Assembly: GCA_945863035.1 (NCBI GenBank) | Contig: CAMAZH010000003.1 | Span: forward strand, 16,742 to 80,741 | Source of the DNA: Chitinophaga pinensis | GTDB taxonomy: Bacteria > Bacteroidota > Bacteroidia > Bacteroidales > GCA-2748055 | Length of the DNA stretch: 64,000 nt | Direction: 5' to 3' | Part shown: positions 33,781-42,452 of the stretch, piece after piece | Numbering within the stretch: the first letter of the stretch is position 1 | How the letters are laid out: every line of letters begins with the position of its first letter | Position numbers and translations under genes: made by a program | Notes under the pieces: generated by a model | Database searches by the model: none | What the model saw: the letters and a program-made list of their open reading frames with translations, nothing else | What the model was told of the DNA's origin: nothing

Positions 33781-34818
33781 TTACGGTATGATAACCATGG
33801 TAGCGCCATAGCCATATTCCTTAAAACTAGCGTCCTGGTATTGAAGATCGGGATACTGATCGTCGATAGCTTTACGGAGGGTAAACTTGAGCTTCCCGTT
33901 CCCTACTCCATGGATAAAAACAATTCGCTTTGTCCTATGTATCACGGCGGTGTCGAGCGATACCTTAAAGCGCGCCATTTGCAAATCGATTATTTCAGAA
34001 TTGCTCAATCCCGCAAAATTTTCGGTAATGGCTTCGATATGCAGATCGATTTCCTCCGGCTCGTTTTTCGACTTTTTCTCCTCCCGGGTAACGGGAACAG
34101 ACTTCTCAACACCAAATTTTTCCTTGAGAAGTGAAGTCACATCGACTCCCCCGACAGATGAAAAGCCAATTTTCTTTTTGAAATTCACAACGCTAAAAAC
34201 CAAAGCTTTACGATCGAAATAGTCGTTGTCGACCAGAGCCTTTCCCGAATATACTTCAGCCGGATTCATAAAGAGAGCCTGTGCTAAGGGTTCCCTATAC
34301 TGATAGAAATCGTCCTGATAGAACAGAATCTGGATGTCAAACCGGGTTATATTGTTGATGTTGTCGGGAAGGAATTTTCTGATTTTCATTTGGGTTCTCG
34401 AATCCATACTCCCCTGATCAAAGAGGAGGGTTTCCTCATCGCTTTGGGTTGAAATAACATAATGTATATGGTAAGAGGAGTTATTGATCATGTAGGCAAA
34501 AAGATCGGAACTTTGCGACTTTGGCAGAATTGCAAAACAGATCTCCTCGTCGGTGTTTAGGCTTTTGGCCACGCCCGGCTCATGTGTTTTTTTAGCGGGA
34601 GCCTTGTTCTCGACAGCTTTTGCGGGTTTCGCATAGGCTTCCTTCTTCTCCTCATTCCCGGCAGCAACTGAATCCAAAATAAGTTCATTAATCATTACAG
34701 GGATTTCAAATCCATCCGTAGTCCTTACCATAGCTTTGTTTTTATCCAGAAAAGCTGTCAGTAAACCTCCCCCGATATCGTTTAAAAACTTCACCCGGTC
34801 ACCTGTCTTTAAGTTCAT
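33781..34818 (-). CDS. DUF2027 protein with C-terminal Smr domain
   Basis: The 345-residue protein begins MNLKTGDRVKFLNDIGGG, typical of the DUF2027 family, which resembles a small SH3-like beta domain; a charged linker follows at about residues 55-85, then a beta-rich middle part. The last 85 residues form an Smr domain, with DLHIEAI, IHRTKRIVFIHGVGNGKLK and GYGATMVII. Smr domains are nucleases or RNA-end binders related to the end of MutS2, so a role on nucleic acids is likely. Exact substrate unknown. Confidence 0.88.
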   Translation of the reverse strand: MNLKTGDRVKFLNDIGGGLLTAFLDKNKAMVRTTDGFEIPVMINELILDSVAAGNEEKKEAYAKPAKAVENKAPAKKTHEPGVAKSLNTDEEICFAILPKSQSSDLFAYMINNSSYHIHYVISTQSDEETLLFDQGSMDSRTQMKIRKFLPDNINNITRFDIQILFYQDDFYQYREPLAQALFMNPAEVYSGKALVDNDYFDRKALVFSVVNFKKKIGFSSVGGVDVTSLLKEKFGVEKSVPVTREEKKSKNEPEEIDLHIEAITENFAGLSNSEIIDLQMARFKVSLDTAVIHRTKRIVFIHGVGNGKLKFTLRKAIDDQYPDLQYQDASFKEYGYGATMVIIP

Positions 34819-34844
34819 CTTTTTATATTTTATGCAAATTTAGT

Positions 34845-34852
34845 ATTTTTGC
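34845..34852 (-). promoter_or_regulatory. Candidate -7 box of the DUF2027-Smr gene
   Basis: TAAATTTG on the minus strand matches TAnnTTTG and is 26 bp before the start at 34818. It overlaps the region of the divergent queA box almost back to back. Confidence 0.4.
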
Positions 34853-34853
34853 A

Positions 34854-34861
34854 CTGCCTTT
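34854..34861 (+). promoter_or_regulatory. Candidate -7 box of queA
   Basis: TATTTTTG on the plus strand matches TAnnTTTG, 104 bp before the queA ATG. The distance means a leader of nearly 100 nt. Its -33 region would coincide with the opposite promoter. Confidence 0.35.
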
Positions 34862-34965
34862 GCTGAAAAAGCACAGAGTGTTTTGCTCCGGGGCAGCAAG
34901 TTTGCCCGCAAATACCGGGTAAATTGGACAATAAGAAATTACACTATCCCAAAAAGAATCCTGAA

Positions 34966-36180
34966 ATGAAAGGAATATCCGATACTATTAGCATTCAGGA
35001 TTTCAATTACAATCTTCCTGAAGAAAGAATTGCAAAATACCCCTTGGAATTTCGCGACACCTCGAAATTACTTTATTATAAGAAGGGTGTAATTGAGAGC
35101 AGGGTTTTTAGCGAATTGCCGCATATTCTGACAGATCATCACCACCTCATTTTTAACGACACCCGGGTTATCCAGGCAAGGCTTTCGTTTTTCAAGTCAA
35201 CCGGTGCTGCAATTGAGATATTTTTGTTGGAACCCTGGCTCCCTTCGGAATACGGTCTCTCATTCAGCTCAAACCGCGAATGCGTATGGAAGTGTCTGGT
35301 TGGCAATGCGAAAAAATGGAAAAGCGGTATTTTAAGCAAAGAGGTCTTAACAGGCAACAATTCCACCCTTCTGCGCGCCGAAAAAACAGGAACAGAGGGG
35401 AACTATTTTCTAATAAGACTATTCTGGGAAAACCCCGAAGTAAGTCTGTCGGAAATTATCGAGCAGGCAGGGAGCACCCCCATTCCTCCCTATCTGAACC
35501 GCAAGGCGGAATCGTCTGACAGTATTCGTTATCAAACGGTTTACTCTGCCAATGAGGGCTCTGTTGCAGCACCAACAGCAGGATTGCATTTTACTGATGA
35601 AGTACTGAGCAGACTAGGAGACAATGGTGTTTTACAGACCCGTCTTACCCTGCATGTAGGGGCCGGGACATTTATTCCCGTGAAAACAGAAAATGCCATG
35701 GAGCACAGTATGCATACCGAGCATATTTACCTGAGCAGGAAGAGTATTGAAAGCCTCTATGCTTCAGAGAAGCAGTTTATAGCGGTTGGAACCACCTCTG
35801 TTCGAACCATGGAAAGTCTTTATCATATCGCGTGCAAATTGAAAAACGGTACTGCCGATACAGGAAATTTGTTTCTGGACCAGTGGGATGCCTATGAAAC
35901 AAATCTCCAAATAAGCAGAAAGGAAGCACTGGAAAGCATTATTTCATTCATGGACAAACAGCAGGCGGATCATTTGAAAATGTCGACCCGCATAATGATT
36001 GCTCCCGGATACAGCTTCAGGATGGTAGATGGCATGATAACGAATTTCCATCAGCCCTCCAGCACCTTGCTATTACTGATTTCGGCTTTTGTAGGGGAAG
36101 ACTGGAAAAGGATCTATAATTACGCTCTGGACAACCGATACAGGTTTTTGAGTTATGGTGACAGTTCACTACTGTTATAA
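34966..36180 (+). CDS. queA: S-adenosylmethionine:tRNA ribosyltransferase-isomerase
   Basis: The ATG at 34966 gives 404 residues. QueA transfers and isomerises the ribosyl part of SAM onto preQ1 in tRNA in queuosine synthesis. FNYNLPEERIAKYP, the HLIFNDTRVI block, PIPPYLNRKAE, SVAAPTAGLHFT, LHVGAGTFIPV and IAVGTTSVRTMES are the conserved family motifs. MITNFHQPSSTLLLLISAF closes the protein. The track's TTG start 14 codons upstream is less likely. It converges on the aldolase with a 19-bp gap. Confidence 0.95.
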   Translation: MKGISDTISIQDFNYNLPEERIAKYPLEFRDTSKLLYYKKGVIESRVFSELPHILTDHHHLIFNDTRVIQARLSFFKSTGAAIEIFLLEPWLPSEYGLSFSSNRECVWKCLVGNAKKWKSGILSKEVLTGNNSTLLRAEKTGTEGNYFLIRLFWENPEVSLSEIIEQAGSTPIPPYLNRKAESSDSIRYQTVYSANEGSVAAPTAGLHFTDEVLSRLGDNGVLQTRLTLHVGAGTFIPVKTENAMEHSMHTEHIYLSRKSIESLYASEKQFIAVGTTSVRTMESLYHIACKLKNGTADTGNLFLDQWDAYETNLQISRKEALESIISFMDKQQADHLKMSTRIMIAPGYSFRMVDGMITNFHQPSSTLLLLISAFVGEDWKRIYNYALDNRYRFLSYGDSSLLL

Positions 36181-36199
36181 TTCCCCCGATATCATCTTC

Positions 36200-37249
36200 T
36201 TAACTTTTCAGCAAATCCTTTACCATTTTCACAAAGCCGAGAATATCCTCCTCAGTGGTATCAAAGGATGTCATCCAGCGGTATTCCGAACGGGATTCGT
36301 CCCAGGGATAAAAGAAATACGCTTTTTGAAGTTCGGAAACAATTTTTTCCGGAAGAATAACAAAAACCCCATTTGCCTGAACCTCTTGTGTTACGGTAAT
36401 TTCTTCAATGTTTTTAACATGTTCATAAAGTAGTCCTGCCATTTTATTTGCATGGAGGGCGTTCGACTTCCAAAGCTCGTTTTCAAGAAAGGCATTGAAC
36501 TGGGCAGCGATAAAGCGCATTTTGGAAGCCAGCTGCATTCCCTGTTTGCGACGGTATTTAAAGTCGCCTGAGTTTGCAGAGTCAAAGAAAACCACGGCTT
36601 CGCCGTACATCATCCCATTTTTGGTTCCCCCGAAGGATAATATATCGACGCCCGCATCGGCAGTGAACTCGCGGAACCCAAGCCCAAGAGATGCCGCAGC
36701 GTTACTGATTCTGGCACCGTCCATGTGAAGCTTCATATTGTAGCTGTGGGCATAATCGGCCAGTTCGCGCACTTCGGCGGGTGTATAAACGGTTCCCATT
36801 TCGGTGGTCTGAGAGATGGAGATAACCTTGGGCTGAGAATGGTGTTCGAAGCCGAACCCGTGCATATGCTTTTTAATTCCTTCAATGGTAAGTTTCCCAT
36901 TGCTTGTTGCAACACTCAGGAGCTTGCATCCAGTGAATTTCTCGGGTGCGCCGCATTCATCAACGTTAATATGCGCTGTTTCCGCACATATAATTGAATG
37001 GTAAGGCTGTGTAAGCGCGTCAAGGCCCAAAACATTGGCCGCTGTGCCGTTGAACACGAAATGAACCGAGCTGTTGGGTCCAAATATATTCTGCAAACTC
37101 TGAACCGCTTTGACTGTATATGGATCATCCCCATAAGCCAGGGTATGCCCGGCATTTACCCCACTCAAGGCATTCATAATAATTGGGTGAACACCTGAAT
37201 TGTTATCGCTTGCGAATCCTCTTTTGGGCTCTGTCATTTTTTGGTTCAT
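36200..37249 (-). CDS. ltaE: Low-specificity L-threonine aldolase
   Basis: A 349-residue PLP enzyme of the beta-eliminating lyase family that splits threonine or allo-threonine to glycine and acetaldehyde. FASDNNSGVHP, GDDPYT, FNGTAANVLGLDAL, HMDGARISNAA and the PLP-lysine motif SFGGTKNGMMYGEA are present. The first ATG at 37249 is used; one at 37237 would also fit. No neighbouring gene of glycine metabolism is seen. Confidence 0.9.
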   Translation of the reverse strand: MNQKMTEPKRGFASDNNSGVHPIIMNALSGVNAGHTLAYGDDPYTVKAVQSLQNIFGPNSSVHFVFNGTAANVLGLDALTQPYHSIICAETAHINVDECGAPEKFTGCKLLSVATSNGKLTIEGIKKHMHGFGFEHHSQPKVISISQTTEMGTVYTPAEVRELADYAHSYNMKLHMDGARISNAAASLGLGFREFTADAGVDILSFGGTKNGMMYGEAVVFFDSANSGDFKYRRKQGMQLASKMRFIAAQFNAFLENELWKSNALHANKMAGLLYEHVKNIEEITVTQEVQANGVFVILPEKIVSELQKAYFFYPWDESRSEYRWMTSFDTTEEDILGFVKMVKDLLKS

Positions 37250-37421
37250 AAAAGCAGGAAATTATTATACCGAAGTTGTTGAGGTGCAAATGAAAGAAAA
37301 AAACACGAAAAACTCCCCGGCTCAAACGCAAAACCATCAAAGGATAAAGAGCAAGTCCGGGAATAGATTTTTTTCCAAAAATAGATATTTAAGCGTTCAA
37401 AACAAATTGAAACATTCGGCT

Positions 37422-37429
37422 TATATTTG
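37422..37429 (+). promoter_or_regulatory. Candidate -7 box of msrC
   Basis: TATATTTG matches TAnnTTTG, 27 bp before the ATG at 37457. It overlaps the track's TTG start at 37427, which argues against that start. Confidence 0.4.
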
Positions 37430-37456
37430 CAGGGCTTACCAAAGAACACAAAAAGT

Positions 37457-37918
37457 ATGGGGTTTTCTAAAAAATCGGGTCGTTACGAAAGAATTTTCAA
37501 CCAACTGGAAGAACTGTTGAGAAAAACCAACGACCCACTTTGTCGAATGGCCACAATAAACGCGGTACTGCATCATAAGATGGATAATTTTTTCTGGACG
37601 GGATTTTATCTCCTTCATGATGGGGAATTGCGGGTTGGTCCCTACCAGGGTCCGGTTGCATGCCAGGTGCTGGAGAAAAACAAAGGCGTATGTTGGGCAG
37701 CCATCAACACTTCAAAAACAATTGTCGTTCCTGATGTTGAGGAGTTCCCCGGGCATATTGCATGCGATTCCCGTTCGAAGTCGGAGATTGCTGTCCCCCT
37801 TAAAAATCCTGAAGGAATTATTAAAGGTGTGTTGGATATCGACAGCAAGGAGCGCGGAAATTTTAATGAGGAGGACGCTTTGTTTCTTGAGAAAATCGTA
37901 GCACTTATTTACACCTGA
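37457..37918 (+). CDS. msrC: GAF-domain free methionine-(R)-sulfoxide reductase
   Basis: The 153-residue protein is a stand-alone GAF domain of the YebR/fRMsr family, which reduces free methionine-R-sulfoxide. The three conserved cysteines are Cys69 (GPVAC), Cys79 (GVCW) and Cys103 (HIACD), and SEIAVPL and GVLDIDS follow. These match the E. coli enzyme's catalytic and resolving cysteines by motif. A five-base gap to the PAS gene suggests co-transcription. Confidence 0.9.
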   Translation: MGFSKKSGRYERIFNQLEELLRKTNDPLCRMATINAVLHHKMDNFFWTGFYLLHDGELRVGPYQGPVACQVLEKNKGVCWAAINTSKTIVVPDVEEFPGHIACDSRSKSEIAVPLKNPEGIIKGVLDIDSKERGNFNEEDALFLEKIVALIYT

Positions 37919-37923
37919 GAAAA

Positions 37924-38262
37924 ATGAAAAAGGAATGGTTTCATGGTCTGGATGCCGCCATAACAATTTGCGACAAAGATGGGATTATTGTTTACATGAA
38001 CCGCAAATCGGCTGAGACCTTTGCCAGGGAAGGCGGCAAAAAGCTTATCGGCACAAACCTCATGGATTGCCACCCCGAGCCTGCGGGTCGGATTCTGAAG
38101 GAAATGCTTGAACACCAAACAGAAAACACCTATACTATTGAGAAGAACGGTGTAAGGAAACTTATTGTTCAGAAACCGGTATATGATCACGGGAATTTCG
38201 ATGGATTAGTTGAAATGAGCATAATCCTTCCCCACGAAATGCCAAATTTTATCCGAGGATAG
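37924..38262 (+). CDS. Single-domain PAS protein
   Basis: A 112-residue soluble protein made up of one PAS domain: GLDAAITICDKDGIIVYMNRKSAETF, then LMDCHPEP, and a C-terminal sheet (IEKNGVRKLIVQKPVY). No output domain is present. It is 5 bp after msrC, so it could sense redox or a ligand in the same pathway. Its stop touches the stop of the gene on the other strand. Confidence 0.8.
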   Translation: MKKEWFHGLDAAITICDKDGIIVYMNRKSAETFAREGGKKLIGTNLMDCHPEPAGRILKEMLEHQTENTYTIEKNGVRKLIVQKPVYDHGNFDGLVEMSIILPHEMPNFIRG

Positions 38263-38862
38263 TTATTTGCCTTTTCTCCAGCCGCCAAAGATATTGCGAC
38301 GCGAGGATACGGCAGGAGGTCCGTATGAGATTTGATCGTGGCTTACTGATTTTATATCTTCCACAAAATAGAAGGCGTTGGGATTATAGGTTTTAATAAG
38401 GTCCAGAAGCTTTTGTATTTCCTTTCGCTGCACCAGTGTGTAAATCACATGAACCTCCCCGTCTTTTCCCCTTGCATCAATTACTGTAGCCCCATAACCG
38501 TTTCTGTGGAGTTCACCGATTAGTTCGGTGGCTTCTTTCTTGGTTATAATACGAACCATATTGACTCCGATAGCCAAACGCTCTTCAATTCTCATTCCGA
38601 TAAAATTACCGGTGGCAAAACCTGCTGCCCAGGCCAGGTAGGTATAAACATTATCGAGATGCTGTATGATGTTGCTGATTGCAATCACCCAAATCAGCAC
38701 CTCAAAAAAGCCAAGGATAGGGGCAACTGTTTTGTTCCCCCGTGACACAAAAATAATGCGAAGGGTTCCCAGGGTTACGTCGGAGATTCTTGCCAGGAAA
38801 ATCAAAACTGGCAAAACCACAAATGCGAAGGTGTCGCTTTGCGTAAATTCGGCTGAAAACAT
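38263..38862 (-). CDS. UPF0316 family membrane protein (DUF5698 and DUF2179 domains)
   Basis: The 199-residue protein has three hydrophobic helices in its first 100 residues (FVVLPVLIFLARISDVTLGT, PILGFFEVLIWVIAISNII, YLAWAAGFATGNFIG) and a soluble C-terminal DUF2179 domain with GYGATVIDARGKDGEVHVIYT. This is the UPF0316 family, whose function is unknown. It follows the receiver gene at 38875 by 12 bp on the same strand, so the two are probably an operon. Confidence 0.87.
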   Translation of the reverse strand: MFSAEFTQSDTFAFVVLPVLIFLARISDVTLGTLRIIFVSRGNKTVAPILGFFEVLIWVIAISNIIQHLDNVYTYLAWAAGFATGNFIGMRIEERLAIGVNMVRIITKKEATELIGELHRNGYGATVIDARGKDGEVHVIYTLVQRKEIQKLLDLIKTYNPNAFYFVEDIKSVSHDQISYGPPAVSSRRNIFGGWRKGK

Positions 38863-38874
38863 CGGATTACGAGA

Positions 38875-39246
38875 TTATACCAGATTATTAATAACGTCCA
38901 CTATCTTGTCGAGGGAATAAGGCTTTGTAAGCAGCTCATCGAAGCCAGCATCGCTGAAATCCTCAAAAAACAGACTCGGGTTATGAGCAGTGAGGGCAAC
39001 AATGGTCACAACGTTTTTGGGCGCGGGGAATGTTTTACGAATCATTTCAGTTGTTTCGAGACCATTCATTACGGGCATTTCAATGTCCATCAGGACCAGG
39101 TCAAAATCCTCTTTTTCCAGACAGGCAATAGCTTCCTGTCCATTTTCAGCTTGAACTGAAGAATGTCCAAGTGTTTTTATCAATTCGGATAATAAAAGGC
39201 GATTCGTGAAAATATCGTCAACTATGAGGATTCGTAGGTTTTTCAT
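38875..39246 (-). CDS. Single-domain response regulator
   Basis: A 123-residue CheY-like receiver with phospho-acceptor Asp54 (LVLMDIEMPVMNG), the acidic pair Asp10/Asp11 and the LTKPY lysine. There is no output domain. MDIEMPVMNGLETT is typical of receivers in hybrid-kinase phosphorelays. A hybrid kinase lies at 42453 and could be a partner. Confidence 0.9.
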   Translation of the reverse strand: MKNLRILIVDDIFTNRLLLSELIKTLGHSSVQAENGQEAIACLEKEDFDLVLMDIEMPVMNGLETTEMIRKTFPAPKNVVTIVALTAHNPSLFFEDFSDAGFDELLTKPYSLDKIVDVINNLV

Positions 39247-39597
39247 TTATAATTCACGTGATTTTGAATTCAAATATAGTAAAAAAGCCTTGTTCAACCC
39301 AGAGCAGGGAGTGTTTTTAAATAATACTTGCTTATTATTCCAACTTCCAAGCCTACCTAATTGGATCATATTACTGTAAAACCCCATCCATTCTTCACCC
39401 GCTTAAGGACTTGGAAGACATCGATTGCCGTTTGAATTAAAGAATGTGCGACAAGGAATTCGTTGCAAAATACAAAAATGATTCAAATCGTCGAAAAAAG
39501 GCAAGATATCTCAACCCAAAAAATTAGTGTGATACTTAATTCTTACTATATTTATCCGGAATTTTTTTTCAATGCAAACCGAAATATCCGGATACAT
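39247..39597. other. Intergenic region between two receiver genes
   Basis: This 351-bp stretch separates two divergent receiver genes. It holds TATCCGGA at 39553-39560 and the palindrome TATCCGGATA at 39585-39594, four bases before the start codon at 39598; together they look like operator half-sites spaced 32 bp apart. The open frame reading into the right-hand gene from 39463 has no sign of being used. Confidence 0.45.
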
Positions 39598-39984
39598 ATG
39601 AGCACAGTAAAAAGGAAAATACTTGTAGTTGACGACTCCACCACAAATGTAGTGTTGCTTGAGGCTGTTTTCAGTTCAAAGGGTTACATGATACTTACAG
39701 CGCTGAGTGCGATTGAGGCGTTTTCAATTATAAAAAAAGAAAAGCCGGCAATTGTTCTCCTTGATTTGAACATGCCTGAAATCAGCGGATTTGACTTCCT
39801 TGCTCAGCTAAAAGCCAACGAAGAGACGGCAGACATACCTGTTGTAATTGTATCGGCTCTGGTTGACGAGTTGAATATCAACAGGGCGCTTTCTATGGGA
39901 GCAACTGCATTTATTAACAAACCGATTGACATTCCCGTTCTACTCAATACGGTTTCGGGTCTTCTCCAAATTCAAAACACATAA
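39598..39984 (+). CDS. Single-domain response regulator
   Basis: The ATG at 39598 gives a 128-residue CheY-like receiver with Asp12/Asp13, phospho-acceptor Asp56 (IVLLDLNMPEISGFD) and the INKPIDI lysine. The track start at 39463 adds 45 residues with no homology. It is followed by the GAF/PAS sensor and the hybrid kinase on the same strand. Confidence 0.88.
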   Translation: MSTVKRKILVVDDSTTNVVLLEAVFSSKGYMILTALSAIEAFSIIKKEKPAIVLLDLNMPEISGFDFLAQLKANEETADIPVVIVSALVDELNINRALSMGATAFINKPIDIPVLLNTVSGLLQIQNT

Positions 39985-40125
39985 AACAAGCATCCCACCT
40001 GTCAACATTTTACACTTCTTCAAGTCCAGTTATCGCACCTACGTGGATATTTTCCCTTGTAAATTTAAAAACAAGGGGGTTATTTTATAAAAATCGCTAA
40101 ATTTAACTGATTTATATTTAGCGTA

Positions 40126-42399
40126 ATGAGTAATATCAATATTCAGGAGAAGAAAATCCTAAACACTTTAACGGGCTTGCTATCAGGTTTATGCCTAAGC
40201 GTAGTCTTTTACTTGTTGATTTTCGATATACAAGGGACAGCCTTTACCTTCCAGTCGTTTTTCGATCTTCACAAGAACACACCGGCTGTTATACTCATTG
40301 ATTTCTTTCCTGCGATTGTTGCTTTCGTTTTCCATTTCCTGCACAAATTCATCAGGAAGAAACATTTTTCATTTGAAGATGTATTAAAAAACGAAAAGCG
40401 GAAAATCGATCAGGCAATTAGCATATCCCGTAACCTTACACAGGGAAAGCTTACCCGTTTCGACAAAAACACCGTTTATTCCGATGAGCTTGCCGAATCG
40501 TTAAATGAGCTTCGCGAGACGCTAATAAGAAACAAAGAAGCCGAGGAACTGCGGGTGCGTGATGACCGAAAGCAAAACTGGACTTCGGATGGACTGGCAA
40601 TGTTTGGGGAAATGCTTCGTGTGCAGGAAGAAAAGATGGAAGATCTCGCTTACAAGCTAATCAGCAATCTGGTAAAGTACCTCAGGGCAAATCAGGGTGG
40701 TTTTTTTCTAATTGAAGACGAATCCCCCGACCAGAAATACATTCAAATGATTGCCTGTCATGCATACGACAGGAAAAAGTTTTCCGAGAAGCGCATAGAA
40801 TGGGGAGAAGGCTTGATTGGAGCCTGCGCCATGGAGAAAAAAACGATTCGCCTTTTTGATATTCCGGAGCAGTACCTGTCAATTACCTCCGGGCTTGGTA
40901 AGGCGAATCCAAACATCCTGGTTTTAGTTCCCCTGTTAGTGAACAATGAAGTGGAAGGGATAATTGAGATTGCCTCCTTTACGAAGTTTGAGGATTACCA
41001 GATCGATTTCATTGAAAAGGTTGCAGACAGCATTGCAATGACTCTTTCCAACATTAAAGGCAATTTGCGCACCTCGACTCTTTTGCGCGAAACCCAGGCT
41101 CAGGCCGAGGAGCTGGCTTTGCAGGAGGAGCGAATGAGGCAAAATATGCAGGAATTAAAGGCCACCCAAGAGCAGGCAGCAAGACAGGCCGAGAAATTCA
41201 TAAGTTTTACCAATTCGGTAAACCATACTATGATTCGGGCGGAATACGACAGGGAAGGCATTTTGCTCTATGCCAACACCAAGTTCATCAAGAAATTAGG
41301 GTATGCGGGAAACCGTGAGGTTGAAGGACGGCATATCTCCCTGTTTATTAATGAGAAAGATCGGTCCTGGTTCAACGAAATCTGGGCAGGGCTTGGAGGC
41401 GGAGGCAAGCATTTCGAGGGATACATGAAGCATATAACCAAGCAGGGACAAGACTTGTGGACCATGGCAACCTACACCAGCATAAGGCGTGACGACGGTT
41501 CGGTTGAGAAGATACTTTTCCTAGCCATTGATACGACCGAGCACAAGAAACAAAGTCTGGATTTCGAAAGTCAGATTGCCGCCTTAAACAGGCTTAGTCT
41601 GAAAGCGGAATTTGCACCTGACGGCAAACTTTTAACCACTAACGATTTGTTTTACAACACCCTCCGATTTACCGAACGGGAGATGCAGCAAATGAGCGTT
41701 TTCGATTTTCTTGACCCCAAGGATCTGGAAACTTTTAACGAATTGTGGGAGACTGTTATCACCGGGAAACCATATCAGGGTCAGCTTAAATTCATTAATA
41801 AGTATGAAGAGGAGAAATGGTTTCGCGTCTCTCTCACTTCAGTTAATGACATGTATGATGAAGTGGCAAAAGTAGTTTTCCTGGCGAATGAGATTACGAA
41901 CGAGAAAATAATGGAGACCGAGGGCCGCAAGCAGACAGAACGGCTTAAGCTCCAGGAAGAAAAACTGAGACTTGCCAGTATTGATTTGAATCGGAAAATG
42001 GATGAGAAAAACCTGGCCTGGAAAAGGCAAAAAGAAGAAATGAAGAGCGAGATTGATCTTTTCAGGGATATTATTTACAGAAGCAATGAGATTATTTTCT
42101 CGGTCGACAATTCCGGAGTTTTGCTGTTTGTAAATAAAAATGCCGAGAATCTCTGGAAAATCAAATCCGCGAACGTAAGCGGCAAACCAGCTCTGGAGTG
42201 TTTTAAAAGTCTGGCTGATTTTCCTGAAAGCCTGATTAACTTTATTGATCCGGCAAAGTCCAAAACCCTCGAAAACCAAATCATTGAAGTCAGCCGAGGG
42301 AAAGGGAAAACAGAAAGCATGAAAGTGAAAACAATTCAGACCGAGCAGGCAGGAAAAATTGTTTATTCCCTGTTTTTAAGCCCCAACCAGGATTTGTAA
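40126..42399 (+). CDS. Membrane GAF/PAS sensor without a catalytic domain
   Basis: The 757-residue protein has two N-terminal membrane helices (around residues 15-33 and 52-70), a HAMP-like stretch, a GAF domain (about 160-310), a coiled coil (about 315-365), two PAS domains with PAC motifs (about 370-600), another coiled coil and a last PAS-like domain (about 650-757). There is no kinase, phosphatase or cyclase domain. Its membrane and GAF parts closely resemble the SpoIIE phosphatase at 58598 and the GAF protein at 61214. It is likely to signal through the hybrid kinase 53 bp downstream. Confidence 0.85.
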   Translation: MSNINIQEKKILNTLTGLLSGLCLSVVFYLLIFDIQGTAFTFQSFFDLHKNTPAVILIDFFPAIVAFVFHFLHKFIRKKHFSFEDVLKNEKRKIDQAISISRNLTQGKLTRFDKNTVYSDELAESLNELRETLIRNKEAEELRVRDDRKQNWTSDGLAMFGEMLRVQEEKMEDLAYKLISNLVKYLRANQGGFFLIEDESPDQKYIQMIACHAYDRKKFSEKRIEWGEGLIGACAMEKKTIRLFDIPEQYLSITSGLGKANPNILVLVPLLVNNEVEGIIEIASFTKFEDYQIDFIEKVADSIAMTLSNIKGNLRTSTLLRETQAQAEELALQEERMRQNMQELKATQEQAARQAEKFISFTNSVNHTMIRAEYDREGILLYANTKFIKKLGYAGNREVEGRHISLFINEKDRSWFNEIWAGLGGGGKHFEGYMKHITKQGQDLWTMATYTSIRRDDGSVEKILFLAIDTTEHKKQSLDFESQIAALNRLSLKAEFAPDGKLLTTNDLFYNTLRFTEREMQQMSVFDFLDPKDLETFNELWETVITGKPYQGQLKFINKYEEEKWFRVSLTSVNDMYDEVAKVVFLANEITNEKIMETEGRKQTERLKLQEEKLRLASIDLNRKMDEKNLAWKRQKEEMKSEIDLFRDIIYRSNEIIFSVDNSGVLLFVNKNAENLWKIKSANVSGKPALECFKSLADFPESLINFIDPAKSKTLENQIIEVSRGKGKTESMKVKTIQTEQAGKIVYSLFLSPNQDL

Positions 42400-42452
42400 G
42401 TCATTATTTGTAATAATTAACTGATTTTCTTAATTTTACGAAAAATATATAT

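Noticed and set aside
39463..39597. 45-residue N-terminal extension of the receiver
   Set aside because: The receiver family starts near the ATG at 39598; the extension crosses an operator-like repeat.
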